From JACQXM01 sp964569425 (GTDB lineage Bacteria; Planctomycetota; Phycisphaerae; UBA1845), in contig CAZMVD010000188.1 of the NCBI GenBank assembly GCA_964569425.1, positions 1-5,727 of the forward strand: DNA of 5,727 bases, read 5' to 3'. The position numbers were made by a program, and so were the translations under genes. The notes beneath the pieces were generated by a model that did no database searches, had not been told where the DNA came from, and saw nothing but the letters and a program-made list of their open reading frames with translations. Shown here in pieces: positions 1 to 5,679 of the stretch (the stretch's first letter is position 1; every line of letters starts with the position of its first letter).

Positions 1-34
1 CAACCCTTGCTACCTCTTGATTCTCAAGACAGTC

Positions 35-74
35 GCTTCGTGGCTTCGTGCCTTTTCTTCCATTCGCCATTCGC
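35..74. repeat. Short tandem duplications in the leader upstream of the acyltransferase
   Basis: Two small perfect tandem duplications lie in the noncoding stretch before the first gene: GCTTCGTG twice (35-50) and CATTCGC twice (61-74). Bases 1-163 otherwise show no gene I can support. A reading frame open from a TTG at 17 exists, but it only adds a low-complexity extension to the acyltransferase. The 7-base unit at 61-74 resembles in size the heptad array in the other spacer (1709-1750), which suggests the same kind of slippage-prone intergenic DNA. No function is evident. Confidence 0.5.
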
Positions 75-163
75 CTCAGCTCCCCTCATTTGCCCACCCG
101 CCCCCCACGCGATACAAAATCGCTTCGCCCGCCCCATTCGCGGCGCCGCGGAGTACGCCCATA

Positions 164-1135
164 ATGCACACCAAAACCGCCGACGCGCCGACCCGCCAAA
201 CGCCACCCGCGCCCGCCGAGCCCACCACCTCCGCCCGCCCCGACCGACTCTCCCGCTGGCAGCTCGCCGCCTTCACCCTCGCCCATGCCGGCGTGTCACT
301 GCTCCTTCGCGTGCTGTCCCTCCCCGGCCTCTACCGCTTCGGCCGCTTCTTCGGAACCATCGAGTGGGCCATCAACTTCCCCCGCCGCCGCCGCTTCGCC
401 GCAGGCCTCCAGCGCATCCTCGGCCGCCGCCCCACCCCCGCCGAACGCCGCCGCCACGCCCTCGAGTGGTTCCGCCAGACCCGCTGCGACAAAATCTTCT
501 ACCTCGTCTTCGACCGCATCCCCAAAGACCAGGCCCGCAACCTCTTCCTTATCGAAAACGAACACCTGCTCAACGCCGCCGTCGCCCGCGGACGCGGCGT
601 CTACGCGGCCCTCTCCCATCACGGCCCCCATCACGTCGCCGGCCTGCTCATGGCCATTCGCGGCCAGAAGGTCGCCGGCGTCCGCGACCGCCGCGAGGGC
701 GGCATCCGTCGTTTCGTCCAGGAACGCTTCGCCCGCCTCTACCCGGAATTCCAGACCGCGCGCATCATCTACGCCGACAGCTTCCCCCGCGAAATCTTCC
801 GCTGCTTCCAGGAAGGCTACATCGTGGCCAGCGCCATGGACGTCAGCCGCGTACGCCTCGCCCACCAGCGCACCGAAGAAGTCAACGTGTTCGGCGAACC
901 CCGCCCCTTCCTCACCGGCCCCCTGAGCGTGGCCCTCCGCTGCCGCGCCCCCGTCATCCAGGTGTTCATCGTGCCCGGCAAGAACTTCCGCTATTCCCTC
1001 CGCATCCTCGACGGACTGATCGACCCCGACGCCGCCGATGACGAAAACGCCGCCGTCACCCGCGCCATCCGCGTGTACGCCGCCAACGTCGAAACCCACC
1101 TCCGCGCCCTGCCCCACCTCCTCACCCGCGTCTGA
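164..1135 (+). CDS. LpxL/HtrB-like lysophospholipid (lipid A) acyltransferase family protein
   Basis: The 323-residue product fits the LpxL/LpxM/HtrB family, inner-membrane enzymes that move an acyl chain onto lipid A precursors or related glycolipids. A hydrophobic N-terminal stretch at about residues 34-51 could be the membrane anchor. The family block usually read as S/G-H-F-G-N-W-E appears here as SHHGPHH (residues 151-157), followed by the basic VRDRR stretch, the block ending ASAMDVSR (D226), and a C-terminal amphipathic segment ending in LRALPHL, as in relatives. The catalytic HX4(D/E) signature therefore reads H152-X4-H157: the acidic residue is replaced by histidine. I chose the ATG at 164 because GGAG lies at 150-153, ten bases upstream, and the upstream extension from a TTG at 17 looks noncoding. 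The gene converges on the DUF983 gene with 79 bases between stops. The exact acceptor is unknown, and the family call is moderately sure. Confidence 0.7.
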   Translation: MHTKTADAPTRQTPPAPAEPTTSARPDRLSRWQLAAFTLAHAGVSLLLRVLSLPGLYRFGRFFGTIEWAINFPRRRRFAAGLQRILGRRPTPAERRRHALEWFRQTRCDKIFYLVFDRIPKDQARNLFLIENEHLLNAAVARGRGVYAALSHHGPHHVAGLLMAIRGQKVAGVRDRREGGIRRFVQERFARLYPEFQTARIIYADSFPREIFRCFQEGYIVASAMDVSRVRLAHQRTEEVNVFGEPRPFLTGPLSVALRCRAPVIQVFIVPGKNFRYSLRILDGLIDPDAADDENAAVTRAIRVYAANVETHLRALPHLLTRV

Positions 1136-1214
1136 TTCCCCCCGGGTGCGCCACCATCACGTTGGTTCCCGCGCCGCGTCCCGTTGATCCACGCCCCGCA
1201 ACCACGTACGCGAA

Positions 1215-1613
1215 TCACTCCCGACCCCCCTCATCCGATAGGGCCTTCTCGTCCTCCGGCGCCCACGCCCGCCCAACCAGATACTCCACCGCCAGCGCAC
1301 ACCCCTTCCGCCACCGCAGGCTCCCTCCGATCACTCCCAGCGCCAGCGGCAGCACCACCACCTGCCCGACCCACGCCGACCCCGGCCGCAGCACAAACAT
1401 CGCCACCACAAACAACCCCGTCAGAAACGCCGTGCTGATGTACATGAACGCCCACGTGTTCGGCTCCGCCCGCCGAATGTGAAACCCGCACGCCGCACAC
1501 CGATCGTGCAGCGTGTACCACCCCGCGAACAGCGCACCCTTCCCGCACCGCGGACACCGCCCGCAAATCCCGCGCCACACCGCCACCCGCGCATCCCGCA
1601 TCCGCCCCGCCAT
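1215..1613 (-). CDS. DUF983 family zinc-ribbon membrane protein
   Basis: This 132-residue protein matches the DUF983 pattern: a cysteine-rich N-terminus followed by two hydrophobic segments. C17, C20 and C23 form a CxxCxxC run (CGRCPRCGKG), and C39 and C42 form a second CxxC (CAACGF), so a zinc ribbon is likely. The family-typical EPNTWAFMY follows at residues 50-58. Membrane segments are at about residues 55-75 and 82-99, with a short charged tail after. Biochemical function is not established for the family. I placed the start at 1613 because CPRCGKG homology begins soon after and the sequence further upstream is low-complexity spacer. The ATG at 1601 is an alternative that shortens the protein by four residues. 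The gene is transcribed away from the M16 gene and towards the acyltransferase, so it is probably a single-gene unit. Confidence 0.75.
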   Translation of the reverse strand: MAGRMRDARVAVWRGICGRCPRCGKGALFAGWYTLHDRCAACGFHIRRAEPNTWAFMYISTAFLTGLFVVAMFVLRPGSAWVGQVVVLPLALGVIGGSLRWRKGCALAVEYLVGRAWAPEDEKALSDEGGRE

Positions 1614-1708
1614 ACCCCCGCATCTTACCCTACGCCCGCCCATCCCCCACTCTCCCCATCCCGCATCCAACATCCTCCTCAACTTCGTAGCGTCGCAACC
1701 ACACCCGC

Positions 1709-1750
1709 GCACTCCAAAATCCGCACTCCGCAATCCCCAATCCCCAATCC
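1709..1750. repeat. Heptad tandem repeat array in the divergent spacer
   Basis: Six consecutive 7-base units of the form NNANTCC fill this stretch: GCACTCC, AAAATCC, GCACTCC, GCAATCC, CCAATCC, CCAATCC. Bases 1731-1751 can also be read as three perfect CAATCCC copies. A looser ATCC with spacing of seven recurs at 1658, 1665 and 1672, and GCATCC occurs twice seven bases apart at 1592-1604, in the 5' end of the DUF983 gene. The array lies in the 203-base spacer between the divergent DUF983 and M16 genes. The rest of that spacer shows no clear promoter to me. Heptameric degenerate repeats of this kind are known in bacterial intergenic DNA; no role can be assigned. Confidence 0.7.
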
Positions 1751-1816
1751 CTTGCATCCCAACCCCTCGCCGAATAACCTCCGATCCTTCGTTCCGACCG
1801 ATGGGGACCTGCGCCG

Positions 1817-3058
1817 ATGACCGACTTTATCCACGACACCCTGCCCTGCGGCATCGAATACGCCCTCACGCCCCTGCCCCGCCGCCACGTGGTCTCCTTC
1901 CAGTTGCGCGTCATCGGCGGCCTCTGCACCGAGCCCGCCAACCGCCTCGGCCTCACCCGCCTGACCATGGAAACCATCGATAAAGGCACCGAACGCCGCT
2001 CCGGCCGCGAATTATCGGACGCCTTCGACGCCATCGGCGCCGTACACGCCAACGCCACCGGACGAGAATCCGTCCAGTTCACCTGCACCGTGCTCCCCGA
2101 ACACCTAGAACAAGCCGTCGCCCTCCACGCCGAAATGATCCGCACCCCCACCTTCCCAGACGACGCCTTCCGCGTGAACGTCGAACTCGCCCGCCAAGAA
2201 CTCACCGCCCTCGAAGACGACGCCCAGGGCCTCGCCGACAAACTAATCTCCGCCCGCGCCTTCGGCCCCTACCTCGGCCGCCACGGGCTCGGCGAACGCG
2301 ACGCCATCGACCAGGTCACCCGCGAAGACGTCCTCAACTACTGGCGCCAGAACTTCACCACCGGCCGCATGATCCTCGCCGTCGCCGGACCCGTCGAACC
2401 AACTCGCATCGTCGAACTCTTCGAACGCGCCTTCTCCGGCTTCGGTTCCGCCCAGCCCGACGGCCGCGCCGTCTGGCCCGTCTCTTTCAGCGATGGCGTC
2501 ACCCACCACCACAAGACCCTGGAGCAGGAACAGATCAGCCTCTGCTTCTCCGCCGTCGCCGCCAACCACGCCGACTACCCCGTGCAGCAGGCGGTCATCG
2601 GCATCCTCTCCGGCGGCATGAGCGGCCGGCTGTTCACCGAAGTGCGCGAGAAACTCGGCCTCGTCTATTGGGTCAGCGCCTGGCAGGATACCCCGCGCGG
2701 CGCCGGCCGCGTTTTCCTCGGCGCCTCCACCACCCCCGAGCGCTGCGACAAGACCTTCGCCGCCCTCCTCCGCGAGGTCGACCGCCTCGCCGAAGACATC
2801 ACCACCGACGAACTCGTCCGCGCCGTCACCGGCATCGTCGCCGCCCAGGAAACCCGCGGCGACTCCACCCGCGCCCGCTGCGCCGAACTCGCCAGCGACC
2901 TCTTCTTCTTCAGCCGCCCCGTCCCCCCAGAAGAAAAAACCGCCCGCGTCCACGCCGTCACCGTCCAGGACATCCGCCGCTACCTCGCCGAACACCCCCG
3001 CGAAAAACTGTGCGTCGTCACCCTCGGCCCCCGACCGCTTTCGATGACCGCGCCATAG
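1817..3058 (+). CDS. M16 family peptidase-like protein, non-catalytic (zinc-site-less) subunit
   Basis: The 413-residue product is the size of an M16B (pitrilysin/insulinase, processing-peptidase-like) subunit, with an N-terminal and a C-terminal M16 domain. The position where active members have HxxEH reads GLTRLTMETIDKGT (residues 45-58), so the zinc ligands and general base are replaced by R48, M51 and E52. E128 aligns with the third zinc ligand. The C-terminal domain keeps GGMSGRLF and REKLGLVY, including R277 and Y284, the R/Y pair that binds substrate in M16 enzymes. It is therefore probably the non-catalytic partner of the HxxEH-containing protein at 4423-5679. No signal peptide is visible. 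GGGGA at 1803-1807 precedes the ATG by nine bases. The C-terminal codons contain the -35 box of the promoter for the next two genes. The fold is confident; substrate is unknown. Confidence 0.88.
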   Translation: MTDFIHDTLPCGIEYALTPLPRRHVVSFQLRVIGGLCTEPANRLGLTRLTMETIDKGTERRSGRELSDAFDAIGAVHANATGRESVQFTCTVLPEHLEQAVALHAEMIRTPTFPDDAFRVNVELARQELTALEDDAQGLADKLISARAFGPYLGRHGLGERDAIDQVTREDVLNYWRQNFTTGRMILAVAGPVEPTRIVELFERAFSGFGSAQPDGRAVWPVSFSDGVTHHHKTLEQEQISLCFSAVAANHADYPVQQAVIGILSGGMSGRLFTEVREKLGLVYWVSAWQDTPRGAGRVFLGASTTPERCDKTFAALLREVDRLAEDITTDELVRAVTGIVAAQETRGDSTRARCAELASDLFFFSRPVPPEEKTARVHAVTVQDIRRYLAEHPREKLCVVTLGPRPLSMTAP

Positions 3059-3072
3059 AGAGCAGTTATAAT
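3044..3072 (+). promoter_or_regulatory. Candidate sigma70-type promoter for the restriction-modification genes
   Basis: A perfect TATAAT lies at 3067-3072, preceded at exactly 17 bases by ATGACC (3044-3049), a 4/6 match to TTGACA. Transcription would begin near 3079-3080, leaving a leader of about 45 bases before the endonuclease start. The -35 box lies inside the last codons of the upstream M16 gene, so the cassette would have its own start of transcription. No regulator gene or clear controller-protein operator is visible nearby. This is a consensus match only, and the host's promoter preferences are unknown. Confidence 0.5.
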
Positions 3073-3124
3073 GGTTGCCAGTGCGCTTTGTTATGTTTGC
3101 GAGTGAAACCGAATTGAGCATGGG

Positions 3125-3724
3125 ATGACTGATTCGAGAGCCAACAAACTTCCGGGCTTCATCCGACAGAACTACGAAGTCCATGAATGGCGCCATGCGA
3201 TTGCTATACTGCGCAACGACTTCCCCAACGAGTACCGGGAGGTTTGTGATGTGCTGACGCGATTCCGACTTCGAAAGAGCTGGATCAGTATTGGCGGAGG
3301 TCGTAAGTCGAAGGTGGCTGAGTGGTTGGACCACGAACTGCTGACATTAGGCTGGGAGGCGAGAAATTTCGACACCAGGGTTACCGTTGATTCCGAAAGT
3401 TACGATACTCCAACGCACGAAGTCGATTGCTTTAAGAACCGAGTAGCCTTGGAAATCGAATGGAACAATAAGGATCCGTTCTTTGATCGTGACTTGAACA
3501 ACTTCCGACTATTGTTTGACTTGCGCGTTATCTCCCTCGGTATAATCATCACTCGCTGCGACGAATTGCAGGATGTGTTCGACAGTCTGGGCCGAGGTTC
3601 TTCATACGGTTCGTCCACGACACATATGTCCAAATTGCTTCCCCGAATCCAGGGAGGCGGCGGTGCTGGGTGCCCCCTACTGGTCTTTGGAATAAAGAGA
3701 GCACTCTATGTCGAGAATGAATAG
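3125..3724 (+). CDS. BglII/BstYI-family type II restriction endonuclease
   Basis: The 199-residue product is close in length to BstYI and BglII and resembles the Pfam Endonuc-BglII family. Members are PD-(D/E)xK-fold dimers that cut palindromic sites in unmethylated DNA. The core reads HEVDCFKNRVALEIEWNNKD (residues 98-117), giving D101-X8-E110-X-E112. BglII and BstYI have D-X8-E-X-Q with the same spacing, so the last residue differs here. Further family-like parts are FFDRDLNNFR (119-128), the core strand SLGIIITR (137-144), and a glycine-rich GGGGAGCPLLVFGI near the C-terminus (177-190). The ATG at 3125 is the first usual start after an in-frame stop at 3104, with only a weak GAG (3116-3118) upstream. 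The gene's end overlaps the methyltransferase start by 17 bases, so the two are probably co-translated. Recognition of a GATC-centred site is inferred from the family only. Confidence 0.85.
   Translation: MTDSRANKLPGFIRQNYEVHEWRHAIAILRNDFPNEYREVCDVLTRFRLRKSWISIGGGRKSKVAEWLDHELLTLGWEARNFDTRVTVDSESYDTPTHEVDCFKNRVALEIEWNNKDPFFDRDLNNFRLLFDLRVISLGIIITRCDELQDVFDSLGRGSSYGSSTTHMSKLLPRIQGGGGAGCPLLVFGIKRALYVENE
3516..3546 (+). promoter_or_regulatory. Candidate internal promoter for the methyltransferase
   Basis: Inside the endonuclease gene, TTGACT (3516-3521, 5/6 to the -35 consensus) and a perfect TATAAT (3541-3546) are separated by 19 bases, longer than the ideal 17. A transcript from here would skip the nuclease and carry the methyltransferase, whose start is at 3708. 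Methyltransferase-only promoters inside nuclease genes are known in restriction-modification systems (EcoRI for example). The boxes also encode conserved-looking residues (FDLRVISLGII), so chance is a real alternative. Confidence 0.3.
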
Positions 3725-4391
3725 AATTCCAATCTCCACTGCCGCAGAAGACCTTTGGATGAAAACCCATGGTCGGTATTCCACAATTCTAGCAGATCCG
3801 CCATGGCAATTTCAAAACCGTACGGGAAAAATCGCTCCAGAACACCGCAGACTACTCCGTTATCCGACTTTGGAGCTTCAGGAGATTTACGAGCTTCCTG
3901 TCCCGAGATTAGCGGCGGCTCGGTGTCATCTCTACCTATGGGTTCCCAATGCGCTCATTGCGGAGGGACTGGAAGTCATGCGAAGGTGGGGATTCACTTA
4001 CAAGTCAAACCTGGTTTGGTACAAGGTTCGTAGGGACGGCGGACCGGACGGTCGAGGGGTCGGGTTCTACTTCCGCAACGTCACGGAATTAGTGCTGTTC
4101 GGAATTAGGGGAACGATGAGAACCTTGCGACCAGGGCGCACGCAGGTCAATCTATTCTCTAGCCGAAAGCGAGAGCACTCAAGAAAGCCAGATGAAGTCT
4201 ATGACATCATAGAGCGCTGCTCTCCCGGTCCGTACTTGGAACTTTTCGCTCGATTTCGGCGCAAGGGGTGGAGCCAATGGGGTAATGAAGACGTCGAGGA
4301 AAACACCGTTCGCGGTGTGGGAATGCGGAACGGTCACGTGGACCATCAACTGAGGCTGCTTGAACCCCCAAGGGGCTATAGAGCTGGATAA
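3708..4391 (+). CDS. MT-A70 family DNA adenine-N6 methyltransferase (cognate of the BglII-like nuclease)
   Basis: The 227-residue product is an MT-A70-type methyltransferase, which uses S-adenosylmethionine to methylate the N6 of adenine. The catalytic motif DPPW is at residues 30-33 within YSTILADPPWQF. Later family features are YLWVPNALIAEGLEVM (76-91), WGFTYKSNLVWYK (94-106), FYFRNVTELVLFGIRG (120-135), HSRKPDEVYDIIE (157-169) and PYLELFARFRRKGWSQWGNE (175-194). About 33 residues after that are not conserved to my eye. The ATG at 3708 has GAGAG at 3697-3701, six bases upstream; ATGs at 3717 and 3759 would also keep the DPPW motif. It overlaps the nuclease gene by 17 bases and most likely protects host DNA from it. 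A housekeeping or orphan epigenetic role is less likely given the partner. Base composition is the same as the nuclease and unlike the flanks. Confidence 0.88.
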   Translation: MSRMNRIPISTAAEDLWMKTHGRYSTILADPPWQFQNRTGKIAPEHRRLLRYPTLELQEIYELPVPRLAAARCHLYLWVPNALIAEGLEVMRRWGFTYKSNLVWYKVRRDGGPDGRGVGFYFRNVTELVLFGIRGTMRTLRPGRTQVNLFSSRKREHSRKPDEVYDIIERCSPGPYLELFARFRRKGWSQWGNEDVEENTVRGVGMRNGHVDHQLRLLEPPRGYRAG

Positions 4392-4422
4392 GGTAACATT
4401 GGCAACGAAAGTTAGTGAACCT

Positions 4423-5679
4423 ATGAATAGCCCCTACACCCTCCACACCCTCGAAAACGGCCTCCAGGTCGTCATCGAACACATGCCCGACGTCCGCAGC
4501 GCCGCCGCCGGCTTCCTCGTCCGCACCGGCGCCCGCGACGAAACACCGCCCCTCGCCGGCGTCTCCCACTTCCTCGAACACATGATGTTCAAGGGAACCG
4601 CCAAACGATCCTGGCAGGACATCACCATCGACTTCGACCGCATGGGCAGCACTTACAACGCCTTCACCAGCGAAGACCGCACCATCTACTACGGCTGGGT
4701 CCGCACCGCCGACCTCGACAAACAGATCGAACTCCTCGCCGACATGCTCCGCGCCACCATCCCCCCGGAGGAATTCGACACCGAGAAAAACGTCATCCTC
4801 GAAGAAATCGCCATGTCCAAGGACCAGCTCGAACACGTCGCCGTCGATTTCCTCCAGGAAAAAGTCTTCGCCGGCCACTCCCTCGCCTGGCCCATCCTCG
4901 GCTACGAACAAACCGTCCGCGATCTCACCCGCGACCAGATGTACCACTACTTCCAGCAGCGCTACGCCCCCGACAACATGCGCCTCATCGTCGCCGGCAA
5001 CGTCGACCCCCGCGAAGTCATCGACCTCGCCGAACGCTACTGCGCCGCCTGGAAACCCTCCGGCACCGCCGTACCCCGCGTCCCCCCCACCATCCACGGC
5101 GGCGTCGACGTCCTCCCCGTCGACCGCTTCAAGCAACAGCTTGTCGTACTCACCTTCCCCGCCGTCGGTGCCTGCGACCCGCTCGCCGAAACCGCCTCCG
5201 CCGTCTCCACCATCCTCGGCGGCGAAAACTCCCGCATCTTCTGGAACATCATGCAGACCGGCCTCAGCCCCCGCGCCAGCGCCTACTACATGGATTACAC
5301 CGACTGCGGCGCCATGCTCCTCTACGGCGCCTGCCAGCCCGAAAACGCCGAAAAACTCCTCCAGGCCCTCCGCAACGAAGCGAGGCGCATCACCCGCGAG
5401 CCGGTACAAGTGCAGGAGATCGACCGCGTGAAAAACCGCCGCCGCACAACCCTCGCCGTCGAAGCGGAAGCGCCCTACCACCGCCTCACCCAGCTCATGG
5501 ACGACATGGAGTACTACGGCCACCCCCGCACCGTCGATCAAATGCTCGCCGAGGTCGACGCCGTCTCCGTCGAGTCCATCCGCGAATACATGCTCCGCTT
5601 CCCGCTCGACGGACCCGGCCACCTCGCCAGCGTCGGCCCGCGAAACTGGCCCGATCCCAAGGGAGCGCAAGCAACGTGA
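4423..5679 (+). CDS. M16 family zinc metallopeptidase, catalytic subunit
   Basis: The 418-residue product is an M16B (insulinase/processing-peptidase-like) protease subunit. The inverted zinc motif HFLEH is at residues 49-53 (H49 and H53 bind zinc, E52 activates water), within GVSHFLEHMMFKGT. The third ligand is E128, in VILEEIAMSKD, 75 residues after H53, the usual spacing. The N-terminal TLENGLQVVIEHMP (9-22) is the standard family opening and supports the ATG at 4423 over a TTG at 4360, which would add 21 residues encoded in methyltransferase-overlapping DNA. In the C-terminal domain, GGENSRIFWNIMQTGLSPRA replaces the REKxGLxY segment, so the substrate-binding R/Y pair is missing. That pair is present in the neighbouring M16 protein, suggesting an obligate heterodimer. 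There is no signal peptide and no strong ribosome binding site; the start is 31 bases after the methyltransferase stop. Its stop overlaps the next gene. Confidence 0.92.
   Translation: MNSPYTLHTLENGLQVVIEHMPDVRSAAAGFLVRTGARDETPPLAGVSHFLEHMMFKGTAKRSWQDITIDFDRMGSTYNAFTSEDRTIYYGWVRTADLDKQIELLADMLRATIPPEEFDTEKNVILEEIAMSKDQLEHVAVDFLQEKVFAGHSLAWPILGYEQTVRDLTRDQMYHYFQQRYAPDNMRLIVAGNVDPREVIDLAERYCAAWKPSGTAVPRVPPTIHGGVDVLPVDRFKQQLVVLTFPAVGACDPLAETASAVSTILGGENSRIFWNIMQTGLSPRASAYYMDYTDCGAMLLYGACQPENAEKLLQALRNEARRITREPVQVQEIDRVKNRRRTTLAVEAEAPYHRLTQLMDDMEYYGHPRTVDQMLAEVDAVSVESIREYMLRFPLDGPGHLASVGPRNWPDPKGAQAT

Larger units (their letters stand above)
3074..4406. repeat. Imperfect 10-base inverted repeat near both ends of the restriction-modification module
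   Basis: GTTGCCAGTG at 3074-3083 is matched in inverted orientation by CATTGGCAAC at 4397-4406, nine of ten positions pairing. One copy lies just left of the endonuclease gene and the other between the methyltransferase stop and the second M16 start, so the pair brackets both genes. It could be a remnant of terminal repeats or of an integration event. It is short enough that chance is possible, since many positions were compared. Confidence 0.35.
3059..4422 (+). other. Inserted lower-GC restriction-modification module between two M16 genes
   Basis: Base composition changes abruptly just after the stop of the upstream M16 gene and returns at the start of the downstream one. Hand counts of three 60-base lines inside (3181, 3361, 3541) gave 34, 28 and 31 G+C, against 44 and 42 for lines 1021 and 2761 outside. 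Codon choice changes too: the inserted genes use A- and T-ending codons freely. The block contains only the endonuclease and methyltransferase genes, a promoter and short borders. No integrase or transposase is present. I infer horizontal gain into an existing protease gene pair. Confidence 0.75.

Noticed and set aside
17..163. Upstream extension of the acyltransferase from a TTG
   Set aside because: The extension has no family similarity and covers repeat-containing spacer; the ATG at 164 has a GGAG upstream.
296..1117. Minus-strand open frame opposite the acyltransferase
   Set aside because: Antisense shadow with low-complexity A/G/V/D/E content; the plus strand fits a known family.
1136..1214. 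Bidirectional terminator between the convergent acyltransferase and DUF983 genes
   Set aside because: Only GC-rich fragments were seen, with no stem of convincing length and no T-run.
3120..3122. ATG at 3120 as the nuclease start
   Set aside because: It is in a different frame from the nuclease; the in-frame ATG is at 3125.
2243..3334. Minus-strand open frame opposite the first M16 gene and the start of the nuclease gene
   Set aside because: It has the same antisense composition pattern and crosses the composition boundary; no family features seen.
3055..4383. ATAGAG direct repeat as a target-site duplication
   Set aside because: Six bases is too short to stand alone, and the right copy lies inside the last methyltransferase codons; kept only as a side note to the inverted repeat.
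4360..4422. Upstream extension of the catalytic M16 gene from a TTG
   Set aside because: It overlaps the methyltransferase and lies in lower-GC DNA; the standard family N-terminus begins just after the ATG at 4423.
4207..5670. Long minus-strand open frame opposite the catalytic M16 gene
   Set aside because: Its translation is a repetitive V/G/A/D/E/F pattern typical of the antisense of a C-ending high-GC gene. The plus strand encodes a clear M16 protease.
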